Assembly (NCBI RefSeq): GCF_000571935.1
Contig: NZ_ATAX01000007.1
Coordinates: 1-64,000 of the forward strand
Reading direction: 5' to 3'
DNA from: Ruminococcus flavefaciens 007c
Lineage (GTDB): Bacteria > Bacillota > Clostridia > Oscillospirales > Ruminococcaceae
Length of the DNA stretch: 64,000 nucleotides
Part shown: positions 1 through 8,813 of the stretch, piece by piece
Layout: each line of letters starts with the position of its first letter
Position numbering within the stretch: the first letter of the stretch is position 1
Position numbers and translations under genes: made by a program
Notes under the pieces: generated by a model
Told to the model about the DNA's origin: nothing
Seen by the model: the letters and a program-made list of their open reading frames with translations, nothing else
Database searches by the model: none

Positions 1-2007
1 GGTCTCTTTCTCGGGATAGAGATAGATGACTGGCTTATCCATGTATACCTCATAAACGATCGTCGGAGTTTTGCCATCGTCTTCTGCTGTTCTGATCCAG
101 CCATATTGACCGCAGTATTCGGTAAATATCCATTTATCGTTATTATCCTGATATCCTAATTCCGAGAGATGAGTACCTTTATAAATAATTGCTACATACT
201 CATAGCTTTCATCCGGGCCAAGATATAATTTAAGATAATCTGTAACAGTACGTATTGGTCCGCCGAAGCTGCGGTGATCAGGTTCTAAATATTCTGCAGC
301 ATTCTGATTTATAAGTTCTTTTCGCATCATTACAAAGTCAAATATATCTATCTTGTTATCACGGCAGAAATCAACTGCCATCCAGTTGGTAAGTGTAATA
401 TCTGACGCAGAAAGAAGCCACTTTTGCATTATCAAAGCATCTGAAACAGTGAGACAGCCATCTCCGTTGACATCACCGTTCGGTACCCATTCCAGTTTGC
501 ATGACAGTTCGACCTTGTTGTTCCCTTCATTTACGACTTCAAACTCAGGTTCGCAATAGCCGCCTCCGGTCATATCAGATATGATGTAATAATAGCTGTC
601 GGGATCGTATACGTTTATATCATCGACTGTACAGGGGTTTGACGTTATACCATAATACTCTGTTTTACCGCTTGCAGTGACCTTCATAATGCGGAACGCA
701 TCATCACATTCAGGAATACCGATCAGTTCACCCGTATCCTTATCATACAGAGTGATAGTTGTTGAATATGATGTGGTCTTTTTACGGCTTTTTAGTTTTA
801 TTACAACATCGGCAGCTCCATTGTCGTATTTTGTGACGGTCATATAATCTTCAGGGATTATTCTGCCATTTTCATATCTCGGATGAGGATCGGCCGTTTC
901 AGGGATCAAATATCCTTTTGGCGGATTACTCAATCCGAATGAAAAATTATCTGCGTCAAGGTGAAAACCTGTGCTCTTGTCAATTGCCGGATTTGTATAA
1001 AGCCAGAATGGCTGACGGTTCATAATGCACTCACCTTCAGGTGTGTCATAGCTTACATTTGTCCATATATAAGGAGCGTCATCTTCGGGAACAGAAATAG
1101 GCTTGCCGGTATCATAGTCAACAAGTGTATATCTCATATTTCCCTTAAGCAGTACGGTCTGTGCATCATCTATAACCACACAGTCGGCAAGTAATGTCTT
1201 TTCTATTGCAGTGGGTGAATTGGAAATAAAGTAATTTTCGGTATAGTCATACGCTATCTTTGCATACCCGTCTTTTTCAGCCTGAAATACCCGGATCTCA
1301 TGTTTTGTACCGCCGTCCAGAGGTTCGGTTGTTTCCTCACTGCAATCTGTTGAGCACCGAGACGATATGACAGTACTATCATAATCACTTTCACGGTTAA
1401 GGATCCAGTAATGCCCTGTACCGATATCAGTATCAAGGCAGAATACAACATAATTGTCTTTTGCTGATATACAGGAATTAATACTTTCATACTCCATGTA
1501 TTCCTCGATGCAGTCGGGAAGCCAGCCGTAGATATCGGTTTCTACAGCCTGCGTTCCGAAACTTGTAAAGGAGTATTCCTGCTGCAATACAGAATCACGA
1601 CTGAATTTGACCTTGAAATCAGGCGGCGTTTTCCATGCGCTTTTATATACCACAACTTCATATGCAACATCGATGTCTTCATTAACAAATACATCATGGC
1701 AGTATTCGGTTACCAATGCTCCTGAAGTTTTTATCTCATACCTTGCTTGGCTGCGATACTGCTCTTTGAAAACAAGACAGATCAGATTGCTTTCATTTCC
1801 CGAACCGATGTGAGTTGCACCGTACTTATTGCGGAAGCTGACAGCTTCCTCAAAGGTTGTGGGTATCCAGTCAGGAATAGAGCTTTCTGTCATGAATTCT
1901 TCTGCATATACTTTTGATGTATTGCTCACATCTGCATTATCTGCAGAAAAAGGGATAATTGCGGTTGCAGCAGCGGCAATTGCAGCAGCTATCTTCTTGA
2001 ATTTCAT
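1..2007 (-). CDS. Secreted dockerin-containing protein, C-terminus beyond the window
   Basis: The frame is open from an ATG at 2007 to the window edge (about 669 residues seen), so the C-terminus is missing. It starts with a signal peptide ([17 protein letters not shown]) followed by a cleavage-type segment ending VYAEE. A long region without a recognised domain follows. A type I dockerin lies at about residues 510-565: the first repeat reads [20 protein letters not shown], the second is more degenerate ([20 protein letters not shown]). Dockerins bind cohesins of scaffoldins, so the product is probably part of, or tethered to, a cellulosome-like complex. The last visible residues include KPVIYLYPE, a motif I associate with secreted Ruminococcus proteins and the likely start of a further domain. 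Substrate and activity cannot be told from the visible part. Confidence 0.8.
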   Translation of the reverse strand, partial: MKFKKIAAAIAAAATAIIPFSADNADVSNTSKVYAEEFMTESSIPDWIPTTFEEAVSFRNKYGATHIGSGNESNLICLVFKEQYRSQARYEIKTSGALVTEYCHDVFVNEDIDVAYEVVVYKSAWKTPPDFKVKFSRDSVLQQEYSFTSFGTQAVETDIYGWLPDCIEEYMEYESINSCISAKDNYVVFCLDTDIGTGHYWILNRESDYDSTVISSRCSTDCSEETTEPLDGGTKHEIRVFQAEKDGYAKIAYDYTENYFISNSPTAIEKTLLADCVVIDDAQTVLLKGNMRYTLVDYDTGKPISVPEDDAPYIWTNVSYDTPEGECIMNRQPFWLYTNPAIDKSTGFHLDADNFSFGLSNPPKGYLIPETADPHPRYENGRIIPEDYMTVTKYDNGAADVVIKLKSRKKTTSYSTTITLYDKDTGELIGIPECDDAFRIMKVTASGKTEYYGITSNPCTVDDINVYDPDSYYYIISDMTGGGYCEPEFEVVNEGNNKVELSCKLEWVPNGDVNGDGCLTVSDALIMQKWLLSASDITLTNWMAVDFCRDNKIDIFDFVMMRKELINQNAAEYLEPDHRSFGGPIRTVTDYLKLYLGPDESYEYVAIIYKGTHLSELGYQDNNDKWIFTEYCGQYGWIRTAEDDGKTPTIVYEVYMDKPVIYLYPEKET

Positions 2008-2189
2008 AATATTCACCTGCCATTCTTCTGATTTACAGTATATAACTGCTTTATTTCATTATACAGCGATATCTCGCTGAATGCAAGAGATAATTGTACT
2101 TTAGTCTTATAGGCTTTAACGTATGAGGAAGGTAAAATGTGCGGCTGAAATCGTAAACTTCTTGTGAACACACATTCTTATCTTTTTAA

Positions 2190-2318
2190 CTCTCAGAGAA
2201 TTCATTACGGAGCAGGTTAAGGCTGATACTTGATACGCTGCTCATTGAAAACCATCAAAAAGGCAGAAAGTATTATCTTCTTGACCTTGATGAAGCAGAT
2301 AAACTTTTTGATATGTGA
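2190..2318 (+). pseudogene. Decayed 3' end of an unidentified gene
   Basis: A 43-codon frame ends at a TGA (2316-2318) and reads as a plausible charged protein tail (…ILDTLLIENHQKGRKYYLL, then DLDEADKLFDM). It has no convincing start codon or ribosome site, and the frame is lost upstream. A good intrinsic terminator follows within 15 bp, as expected after a true gene end. I read it as the remnant of a gene lost in the same decay that truncated the recombinase downstream. The family is not recognised. Confidence 0.3.
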
Positions 2319-2328
2319 TAATAAATAT

Positions 2329-2355
2329 ACCGCCTACGGGCGGTGCTTCTTTTTT
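2329..2355 (+). terminator. Intrinsic terminator
   Basis: ACCGCC-TAC-GGGCGGT hairpin followed by CTTCTTTTTT. It lies just after the decayed reading frame that ends at 2318. Confidence 0.65.
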
Positions 2356-2523
2356 ACTGTTGCCGGCATGGCTTGAGGCGGCTGTTATATCTGCTGAGAG
2401 TATAACTATCACGAGAGTGACCGTTGCTGCAACCAACTGAACGTTACAACATATGCTGGTTACAAATCTCCCTTTTCTCATTCCTAATGGTAATATAATG
2501 ATTATTGTTTGAATCTTTCAAGC

Positions 2524-2667
2524 GGTTGTGGCATACTCTCAGTCGAGAGTGATATGCAACCACCGTACATATCAATTACGGATTTTTGAAAAAGTAATAG
2601 TAGCATAGTATCAAAAACCACCTATTTTGAATACTTCATGCTTCGAGCGTTGCTCAAAATCCGTAAT
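2524..2667. repeat. Nested inverted repeats in a gene-free region
   Basis: This lies in the gene-free stretch 2319-2884. A bulged hairpin at 2524-2561 pairs GGTTG/CAACC, GCATA/TATGC and ACTCTC/GAGAGT. It is followed by a 14-15 bp inverted repeat, ATTACGGATTTTTGA (2575-2589) against TCAAAATCCGTAAT (2654-2667), separated by 64 bp. No coding potential is seen between the arms. The position next to a recombinase gene suggests the end or attachment region of a former mobile element, but no core duplication was found to prove it. Confidence 0.5.
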
Positions 2668-2776
2668 CACCTTATTTACACATTGAATTTAACAATATTT
2701 GGGTGGAGTTGCTTGGTTGATGCTTCAGAAGCAATATGGTAAATAATTGAGGTTAGGTGAAAACTGTCGATTGCAT

Positions 2777-2804
2777 AAAAAAAGAGACCGCCTCGCAGGC
2801 GGTC
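2777..2804 (-). terminator. Intrinsic terminator, minus strand
   Basis: GACCGCC-TCGCA-GGCGGTC hairpin whose minus-strand reading is followed by CTCTTTTTTT. No intact minus-strand gene ends here, so it probably belongs to a lost gene. Confidence 0.55.
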
Positions 2805-2884
2805 GTAAGTTATAGAATGTCTTCATAGTTAACGTAACTCAGCAAGTTGACACACTGAGGACAAGGAAACGCCCAAAGCAAAAC

Positions 2885-3697
2885 GTGCTTGCACCGTCTA
2901 CACTGAGAGGATACGGTATTCTTCGCAGAAACCGTTTACAGAGCTTAATGCGGCTCGATGTAAGTGAGGTTAACAGCTATACAGTACAGCAGGCCATAAA
3001 CGAAGGCGCTGCAAAGGTAGGTGCAAAAACGATTAAAGAAGGCGTTCATCTTGTATGTGCGGCATTGAAATTATACGATATAGCTCCCGTCCTGAGTGTT
3101 ACATGCCCGGCAAGAAAACCAAAGTTGAAGGATCTTCCCACAGCGGAGCAGGTAATGAGTATGGTTCGCGGTACAGATATTGAACTGCCTTGCCTGCTTG
3201 CAATGTGGCTGTCACTTCGTATGAGTGAAGTGAGGGGATTGCAATTCCGCGACCTAAATGGAAATGTACTTACTGTCTGTCGCAGCAACATTTACTTCGA
3301 CGGTCGCAACATTGTTCGCGATGTTAATAAGACCTACAAGTCAACTAGGAGGCTGACAGTACCAGACTACATAAAACAACTCATTGAGGCAGTGCCTCAT
3401 AAGAAGGAAGACGAGTTTATCGTCCAGATGGAATACCAAACGCTTCGCAGTAAGTTCTATAAGCTGCTCGAAGAGCGCGGCTATCATATAACCTTTCACG
3501 ATCTCCGCCACTTATCAGCAAGCGTTATGCTGATGCTTAACATTCCTGACAAGTACGCTATGGAACGCGGGGGCTGGTCTACTAACTCCACTCTGAAATC
3601 AGTATATCAGCACACGTTCTCTGACGAGCGCAAGCAGGTCGATAAAAAGATAGATGACTACTTCAACAGTCTACTTGAAGTTTTGAATAAGGAATAG
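2885..3697 (+). CDS. Tyrosine recombinase (phage-type integrase), 5'-truncated
   Basis: The family cuts and rejoins DNA through a Tyr nucleophile to integrate or excise elements. The catalytic domain is complete: Arg in SLRMSEVRG (around residue 112), HDLRH (around 206), the GGW box, and Tyr in SVYQHTF near the C-terminus. The N-terminus begins inside the core-binding SAM-like domain (NVLAPSTLRGYGILRRNRL). Full-length relatives have roughly 60-100 more residues for the arm-binding domain. An in-frame TAG about 75 bp upstream shows that part is gone. GTG 2885 is only the nominal start; no good ribosome site precedes it. The protein is therefore probably inactive for integration although the active site is intact. 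Terminators follow at 3729 and 3855. Confidence 0.75.
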   Translation: MLAPSTLRGYGILRRNRLQSLMRLDVSEVNSYTVQQAINEGAAKVGAKTIKEGVHLVCAALKLYDIAPVLSVTCPARKPKLKDLPTAEQVMSMVRGTDIELPCLLAMWLSLRMSEVRGLQFRDLNGNVLTVCRSNIYFDGRNIVRDVNKTYKSTRRLTVPDYIKQLIEAVPHKKEDEFIVQMEYQTLRSKFYKLLEERGYHITFHDLRHLSASVMLMLNIPDKYAMERGGWSTNSTLKSVYQHTFSDERKQVDKKIDDYFNSLLEVLNKE

Positions 3698-3728
3698 ATA
3701 AAAATAAAGTATAACAATATAAAAGAAG

Positions 3729-3757
3729 CAGCTCCCGCGAGGGAGCTGTTGTTCTTG
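3729..3757 (+). terminator. Intrinsic terminator after the recombinase
   Basis: CAGCTCCC-GCGA-GGGAGCTG hairpin followed by TTGTTCTTG, 32 bp after the recombinase stop. Confidence 0.6.
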
Positions 3758-3854
3758 TAAGTAATAAAAATATTGTTTCCATGATGACTACTTGGAGTTC
3801 CAGTTCAAGTTAGTTGTAACGATCGGCATTGAAAAGTGAATATAATGATAGCAT

Positions 3855-3891
3855 CAAAAACGGCACTTCAGAAAGAGAAGTGCCGTTTTTT
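3855..3891. terminator. Bidirectional terminator
   Basis: AACGGCACTTC/GAAGTGCCGTT hairpin with A-rich and T-rich flanks on both sides. It serves the minus-strand CotH gene ending at 3896 and can also stop plus-strand transcripts. Confidence 0.75.
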
Positions 3892-3895
3892 CATA

Positions 3896-6691
3896 TCAAT
3901 TGATGCAAATAAGTGAGAAATCAGAAATACGATATATTCCGGTTCCCTTATCCAGTCCGATAAGGAACTTGACATTGTCATCTGACTGAGTCATAGTTAC
4001 TGTGTCAGTGATAGTCTGAACGTTAGGAGTGAACGTATGCTCATGGTAGGAATAGCTCTTATACTCTCCGTAGCCCTGCTGGAACATCGTATAAGTGTTT
4101 ATGTTCTGTGAAGTACTGATCTTGTAAGTCATGCGGTAGGTCTTTCCTGCCTGAAGTGAAACTGTGCTGCTGCTTACCTGCGCATACTGCCCTGTCTTTG
4201 ATACATTGACAGTTATGCTTCCGTCATCATTGTACTCGATAGAGCCGACACCATCATTCATCCAGACGCTCCAGCCGAACTGATCTATCATATTCGGATC
4301 GTCCTGCCAGTTATCATTTATTCCATAGAGGAGATTGAGATGGTGTTCTGCATATTTCGCTCTGTTCTTGTAGAAATTGCGGATCATTTTAATGCAACTG
4401 TCATAGTTTGAACTTATGCCAAATCTGCGGAAAGTATCATTAACAGCATCTTTTGTTGCGGCAGCATATGAGTCTATCTTTGCTGATACCTTAGAATTAT
4501 CGAAGTTATCATTCATTATCTCCTTGTATCGGCTATAAAACTGCTGCTTGAATTCGTTATTGTTCATCAGCTTGTTGAATAGTGAGGAAATACTGGTGAT
4601 TTTTCCTGATTTGTCCATATCCTTGAAGCAGTCACGGCGGAATGAGCACTGTCCGTCATAGCCTGAAGAATACTCCGTATCAAATAGCAGGAAACGCCAT
4701 TTACCATCCATATATGGATTTGAGCTATCGTTCTCGTCTGAACGCCATATCATCCAGTTATTGCTATTAATAATGCAGTCCCAGTTTGCGATATAGTTTT
4801 CAAAAGCGATAAAGTCGATCAAGCCGTTAATATCCAGAGTATCGCATACCCTTTTATAATTTGAAGGATCTGACATATTTGCGGACATAGCCCAGTTCCA
4901 GAACTGCTTGAAATCCTGATATGCCGAATCAAGTCCCGAATACTCGTAACCATTCTTTACAGTAGTTATACGGTCGGAATCCACATGATAATGTGATTCA
5001 AGATAGTTCTCGTCAAGCTTTTCCTGCATTGAATAGGTACCCCAGAATTCTCCATCAAGGAAGACAATATAATCCTGCTTTGCCTGTTTACCGAGTGATA
5101 GTCCTTCTGCGAGGGACTGGTTCAGGTCATCACGGAAACGGCAGTTATCATAAGCATTTCCGCCATTTCGGATAGTTACCTTTTTATATTCCTTGATCTT
5201 TGCGCCGTCAATATCTGTGGCACCGCCCTCGAAGAAATCATACTGCATTTTATTTGCACCGTAGTCACGGCGTGCATAGAACGTCATGCTCTTTTGAGGG
5301 AATGCGGCAGACCAGTTTCCAGCTATGCGGACTCCAACATCTTCTGTAAACTTGAGCTTACCCTGTTCAAATACTTGTATATTGCAGGGGCGCTCCCATT
5401 CCTTGCCCTCCGAGTTGTAATTCGTCGGATTTTCGTTGCTTCCCACATCAAGATTGGGATCAAAGCTGCCACTGTTCTTCCAGCGGTAATACTGATCACC
5501 GATCATATATATACCTTTTTCCTTATCAAAGAAATTACTGCTGTCAGTGGAGATTGAAAGCACTTTCATATCCTTGTAATATGAGGCGTTTTTTCCGACA
5601 AAGTAACTGTTTGTTGCTACGTCGCTGTAAAGTCCGTTGCTGTCCCTGCATACCGCTCTAACTACCATGCCCTTATCCACTGCGAAATTCGGAGGCTCAT
5701 AGCCTCTGAGAGAAATATCACGGATCGAAGCGAGCTGATTGGTATCATTGGAGTTATTGCGTATGCTGATACTTCCCTGATACTGTTTTGCTGAACCCGA
5801 GGTGCGCGGATCCGAACCGTCAAGTGTATAAAGCACAGTGGAGCCGCTGCTGCCTGAAATAGCAAGATCGAATGTAGAATCATAGAAGCCTCCTTCTGAT
5901 GAGAATACAGGCTTTTCAACACGGTATACCACTTCAGCTGAGCTGTTAGAAGCTCCGGGTGTGGGCTTCAGTAATGCCAGACTGTCAGAGCCGTCGGGGG
6001 TTCTTCCGAAGGTAACATCAGTATCAAGCTCAGGGAGCTCAAGCTTGTCAAGCTCCGTACCGTCAGGTGAAGTCAGGTATATGGTTTCTCCTGTTGCGCT
6101 AATTTTAAAAGCAGCATGAAGCTCACCTGTTGCTGAGTCGGTATCATCACAGAAAATGATGATATATTTACCGACGCCAAGCGTCGTTCCCTGTGGAAAT
6201 GTGAACTTGTAACGGTTTTTGTCACCGTCTGAAACTCCGATTCCGCTGAGATCACAGACATTGTCACCCGCATTATACAATTCGATCCAGTCGGGTGATG
6301 TTCCATCAGCTGCCTTTATTGATTTTTTGTTTGTAGAGCATACTTCGTTGATATATAGTTCCGATGTACCGCTCTGCTGATGGGATACGACCTTTTTTCT
6401 CATCTGACACAGGTCAAAAACATCCCATACACCATCATTATTAAGATCATACTGTTTTCCGTCAAAGTTTTCATCAGTATTTTTTCCGAGCAAATAATTC
6501 TGAAAATTCTTCAGATCCTGTTCACGGAATATCTGACAGTTATCTGCCGCCGCAGCTGTCAGTGTGAATTTGTCTGCTCCTCTGTGAGAAGCATCTTTTG
6601 TGCCGTCATGAACATCAGTTCCCTGATACGGAACGGCAGATGCCGTCAGAAAGAGAGCTATCAGACCGGACAACAGCTTATTATGCTTCAT
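3896..6691 (-). CDS. Dockerin / lamin-tail / CotH-kinase-domain secreted protein with C-terminal CBM-like domain
   Basis: 931 residues with a signal peptide (1-22). Domains in order: an N-terminal dockerin-like module (about 52-102, second repeat DLNNDGVWDVFDLCQMRKKV), a lamin-tail domain (about 111-215, ELYINEVCSTNKKSI then DWIELYNAG), a chitobiase C-terminal/Ig-like segment (about 240-330, VLYTLDGSDPRTSG), the CotH domain (about 360-790) and a β-rich tail like CBM4/9 (about 805-931). CotH-family proteins of spore-formers are protein kinases; in Ruminococcus such architectures are secreted, and some are reported as cellulosome-associated. The substrate is unknown. A near-consensus promoter (6747-6775) and three repeated motifs shared with the GH9 and GH11 genes lie upstream. 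The dockerin being N-terminal is unusual; the paralogue at 12995-15634 has it C-terminal. Confidence 0.85.
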   Translation of the reverse strand: MKHNKLLSGLIALFLTASAVPYQGTDVHDGTKDASHRGADKFTLTAAAADNCQIFREQDLKNFQNYLLGKNTDENFDGKQYDLNNDGVWDVFDLCQMRKKVVSHQQSGTSELYINEVCSTNKKSIKAADGTSPDWIELYNAGDNVCDLSGIGVSDGDKNRYKFTFPQGTTLGVGKYIIIFCDDTDSATGELHAAFKISATGETIYLTSPDGTELDKLELPELDTDVTFGRTPDGSDSLALLKPTPGASNSSAEVVYRVEKPVFSSEGGFYDSTFDLAISGSSGSTVLYTLDGSDPRTSGSAKQYQGSISIRNNSNDTNQLASIRDISLRGYEPPNFAVDKGMVVRAVCRDSNGLYSDVATNSYFVGKNASYYKDMKVLSISTDSSNFFDKEKGIYMIGDQYYRWKNSGSFDPNLDVGSNENPTNYNSEGKEWERPCNIQVFEQGKLKFTEDVGVRIAGNWSAAFPQKSMTFYARRDYGANKMQYDFFEGGATDIDGAKIKEYKKVTIRNGGNAYDNCRFRDDLNQSLAEGLSLGKQAKQDYIVFLDGEFWGTYSMQEKLDENYLESHYHVDSDRITTVKNGYEYSGLDSAYQDFKQFWNWAMSANMSDPSNYKRVCDTLDINGLIDFIAFENYIANWDCIINSNNWMIWRSDENDSSNPYMDGKWRFLLFDTEYSSGYDGQCSFRRDCFKDMDKSGKITSISSLFNKLMNNNEFKQQFYSRYKEIMNDNFDNSKVSAKIDSYAAATKDAVNDTFRRFGISSNYDSCIKMIRNFYKNRAKYAEHHLNLLYGINDNWQDDPNMIDQFGWSVWMNDGVGSIEYNDDGSITVNVSKTGQYAQVSSSTVSLQAGKTYRMTYKISTSQNINTYTMFQQGYGEYKSYSYHEHTFTPNVQTITDTVTMTQSDDNVKFLIGLDKGTGIYRISDFSLICIN

Positions 6692-6722
6692 GGGTTTCCA
6701 CCTCCTGAAAAATTATGTATTA

Positions 6723-6821
6723 CATTTCGTGCACGATTACACCGTAATTATATGGTATTTTACGCTGTATGTCAAGAGACTTTATAGTACATTTTGTGCT
6801 GAATTAAAAACATAATGTGCA
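6723..6821 (-). promoter_or_regulatory. Candidate operator motifs around the CotH promoter
   Basis: Three copies of a CATWWYGYGCA-type motif: CATTTCGTGCA (6723-6733, just downstream of the -10), CATTTTGTGC (6790-6799) and CATAATGTGCA (6811-6821). The last two are 21 bp apart, two helical turns. The same motif recurs upstream of the GH9 and GH11 genes. One copy falls at the expected transcription start and the others upstream of -35, which fits a repressor acting at several sites. Inference only. Confidence 0.45.
6747..6775 (-). promoter_or_regulatory. Sigma-A promoter of the CotH/dockerin gene
   Basis: Read on the minus strand: TTGACA (6775-6770), a 17-bp spacer, TATAAT (6752-6747). It lies about 55 bp upstream of the ATG at 6691. 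Confidence 0.75.
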
Positions 6822-6906
6822 AATATACAAAGGCGTATAAAGCAAACAGATATTATTTATTATGCTTTATACTAAGAAGTCTTCGTTTTAGTATCCGTAT
6901 GCATAA

Positions 6907-7440
6907 AAAATCTTATTTAGGCATATCGTCAATATCGACCATCAGCTTCAGCGCACTTCTGACATGGAGTATGTGATACAGACTACCAAGACGAATGCCG
7001 GTAAGCGGCAGATTCCGATCACCGAGGAGGACGCCCGGTGCTTTCAGGCAATCATCGAGGACAGGGGCAAACCGAAGAAGGAAAAGTTTGTGGACGGATA
7101 CTGCGGTTTCCTGTACTTCGACGATGAAGGTATGCCGTTGGTAGCGCTGCATTGGGAACATCGCTTCAACCGCATGGTCAGCAAGTACAACGAGATTTAT
7201 CGGGTGCAGATGCCGAATATTACTCCTCACGTCTGCCGCCATACCTACTGCAGCAATCAAGCGAAGGCAGGTATGAACCCGAAAACACTGCAATATCTGA
7301 TGGGGCATAGCGAAATCGGCGTTACGCTTGACGTTTATACGCATCTGGGGCTGGAGGACGCTGCTGCGGAGCTTCACCGCATGGAGGAAGTCCAGAACGC
7401 CCGTCAGGAGATGAACAGAACAAAGGATGAAGCAGTATGA
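6907..7440 (+). pseudogene. Tyrosine recombinase, C-terminal fragment (Tn916-type integrase)
   Basis: The frame opens after a TAA at 6904 and is recognisable from IVNIDHQLQRTSDMEYVI onward, the β-sheet region of Tn916-like integrases. The first ATG is at 6964. It keeps the second half of the active site: HVCRHTYCSNQ (HxxR), LMGHSEI and the nucleophile Tyr in LDVYTHLG. The catalytic Arg of box I and the whole N-terminal and core-binding part are absent, so it cannot be functional alone. The break falls in the promoter region of the divergent CotH gene, suggesting a deletion or insertion joined the two. It differs from the recombinase at 2885-3697, so at least two elements have decayed here. 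Confidence 0.7.
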
Positions 7441-7454
7441 TATGCTTCCGGCTG

Positions 7455-7484
7455 CGGCTCACTTGAAGTGAGCCGTTTTTTTTT
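7455..7484 (+). terminator. Intrinsic terminator after the integrase fragment
   Basis: CGGCTCAC-TTGA-AGTGAGCCG hairpin followed by nine T residues. Confidence 0.8.
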
Positions 7485-7496
7485 GCCCGTTTTGAC

Positions 7497-7525
7497 TTGA
7501 TGAAATGGAAGGATTATGGTATAAT
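7497..7525 (+). promoter_or_regulatory. Promoter for the gene at 7601
   Basis: TTGATG (7497-7502), 17-bp spacer, TATAAT (7520-7525) with a TGG extension before the -10. Confidence 0.65.
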
Positions 7526-7600
7526 GATATGGCATGAAAACGCATTCAATGGAATTATGAATGCTTTGTTGCAAAAACATTTCTGTTTTAGGTGGTTATT

Positions 7601-7993
7601 ATGAAAACGATGAAAAAGGTTTTGATCGGCATCCTTGCCGTCCCACTGTTTCTGATATTGTTTGAAATCTTCGGTATGATCATCAATCACGCCTCGACCT
7701 GTATCCAGACAAACCGTTTGCGCCATGACATTGTTGATGCAATCCCCAATACCGAGATCATTTCTGTCGAATCGCAGACAGGCAATACTACAGGTACGGG
7801 AAATCATGTAGACTGTCTGACACAGATCACTTTTACATCAAATCTTTCTCTGTCTGATGTGCGTGATAAAATGGATGACACTTATGAATGGAACGATCTG
7901 AGCTGCTATGTCGAAGAAACGAACAAAGCAGGAGAGTATCTTTTCTTCCTGCGTAAGCGTGCACCATTCGCTGATAATATCGAAGGGCATTAA
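7601..7993 (+). CDS. Small membrane-anchored protein of unknown function
   Basis: 130 residues. The ATG at 7601 is preferred because AGGTGG lies 8 bp before it; a GTG three codons upstream overlaps that site. One N-terminal transmembrane segment or uncleaved signal anchor (residues about 5-27, VLIGILAVPLFLILFEIFG) is followed by a soluble domain of about 100 residues outside the membrane, ending acidic (DNIEGH). I do not recognise the family. It has its own promoter. In the same frame directly after the stop, another open stretch (7994-8083) continues; it may be a former extension or a separate fossil. Confidence 0.55.
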   Translation: MKTMKKVLIGILAVPLFLILFEIFGMIINHASTCIQTNRLRHDIVDAIPNTEIISVESQTGNTTGTGNHVDCLTQITFTSNLSLSDVRDKMDDTYEWNDLSCYVEETNKAGEYLFFLRKRAPFADNIEGH

Positions 7994-8083
7994 GAAATCA
8001 GATCGGATCTGGAGGTCGCACTCATCACCACCCACTTTGCAACAGCGATTCTCGGTGAGCAGCTTGATGTGAAGCAGAACTAA
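7994..8083 (+). pseudogene. Short gene remnant
   Basis: After the TAA of the preceding gene the same frame stays open for 29 codons (EIRSDLEVALITTHF, then ATAILGEQLDVKQN) and ends at TAA 8081. It has no start codon or ribosome site. The composition reads like a protein C-terminus, but it could be chance. The rest of the 318-bp gap up to 8311 holds an inverted repeat and no gene I can support. Confidence 0.25.
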
Positions 8084-8131
8084 ACAGCTAAAAAAACAAC
8101 CGGCGATTATCCGGAACACGCGCAAAAATCC

Positions 8132-8175
8132 TTAGTAGTAAAACACCCCGATTTCTACTACTATTTTACTACTAA
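8132..8175. repeat. Perfect 12-bp inverted repeat
   Basis: TTAGTAGTAAAA (8132-8143) and TTTTACTACTAA (8164-8175) with a 20-bp loop that itself holds CTACTACTA. GTAGTA recurs at about 8240. It lies upstream of the phosphatase gene. It may be a regulator site or an RNA hairpin; no T-run follows. Confidence 0.5.
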
Positions 8176-8311
8176 CGATGTCCGCAGTTTGCAAAAACTT
8201 GCCGCGTTTTGTAGTTTTCGCCCCGTTCTGCCAAATTGGTAGTAAGAAAAATAAGCCGCGATATACCGCGCAAAATACGGCAATACAAAGCAAATCGGAG
8301 AGAAAAAACGT

Positions 8312-8761
8312 ATGATAAAAATAATGTTCGTATGCCACGGCAATATATGCCGCTCCCCCATGGCAGAATTTATAATGAAGAAGCTTGCCTGCGAAAACGG
8401 CATAGGCGATGATATTTATATTGCCTCATGTGCTGTAAGTTCCGAGGAGCTGGGCAATCCCGTATATCCGCCCGCAAGAGCCGAGCTTGCAAAGCACGGC
8501 ATAAGCTGCTCGGGAAAAAGCGCCGTTCAGCTGAAGCGCTCCGACTATGACAGCTATGATTACTTCATAGGCATGGACACCTCCAATATCCGCGGCATGA
8601 ACCGTATTTTCGGTAGTGATCCCGAAGAGAAGATATATAAGCTCCTCACCTTTGCAGGCAGGAGCGACGACGTATCCGATCCGTGGTACAGCAAAGATTT
8701 TACAGCTGCATACAATGATATTCTGGAAGGCTGCCGCGGCCTTATGGCAAAGCTTATATAA
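8312..8761 (+). CDS. Low-molecular-weight protein-tyrosine phosphatase
   Basis: 149 residues, the normal size for the family. The P-loop signature is at the N-terminus: VCHGNICRS (Cys and Arg of CX5R, residues about 7-14). The general-acid Asp is in the DPW motif near the C-terminus (VSDPWYSKDF). The family removes phosphate from phosphotyrosine (or arginine, in YwlE-like members); Gram-positive homologues act on capsule or stress-response regulators. The third residue inside the loop is Asn and the following residue Ile; this does not settle the Tyr/Arg question. AGAGAA precedes the ATG. It appears monocistronic, with a terminator directly after it. Confidence 0.9.
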   Translation: MIKIMFVCHGNICRSPMAEFIMKKLACENGIGDDIYIASCAVSSEELGNPVYPPARAELAKHGISCSGKSAVQLKRSDYDSYDYFIGMDTSNIRGMNRIFGSDPEEKIYKLLTFAGRSDDVSDPWYSKDFTAAYNDILEGCRGLMAKLI

Positions 8762-8764
8762 TAA

Positions 8765-8806
8765 CAGCCCTGAAGCAGGTAATGAAACTGCCTCAGGGCT
8801 TTTTTC
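8765..8806. terminator. Bidirectional terminator
   Basis: AGCCCTGA…TCAGGGCT stem with an internal GCAGG/CCTGC-type pairing, followed by TTTTTT. It lies between convergent genes ending at 8761 and 8814. Confidence 0.75.
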
Positions 8807-8813
8807 ACTTATA

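Noticed and set aside
2242-2481. Minus-strand 79-codon frame overlapping the terminator at 2329
   Set aside because: It crosses a clear intrinsic terminator and has no ribosome site. The opposite strand carries a better coding remnant.
6380-6787. Plus-strand frame of 135 codons antisense to the CotH N-terminus
   Set aside because: It lies inside the signal peptide/dockerin coding region and the promoter of a well supported gene, with no ribosome site; an antisense shadow.
8312-8761. Arsenate reductase instead of tyrosine phosphatase
   Set aside because: It lacks the extra C-terminal redox Cys pair of ArsC; the CX5R loop plus DPW motif match the phosphatase.
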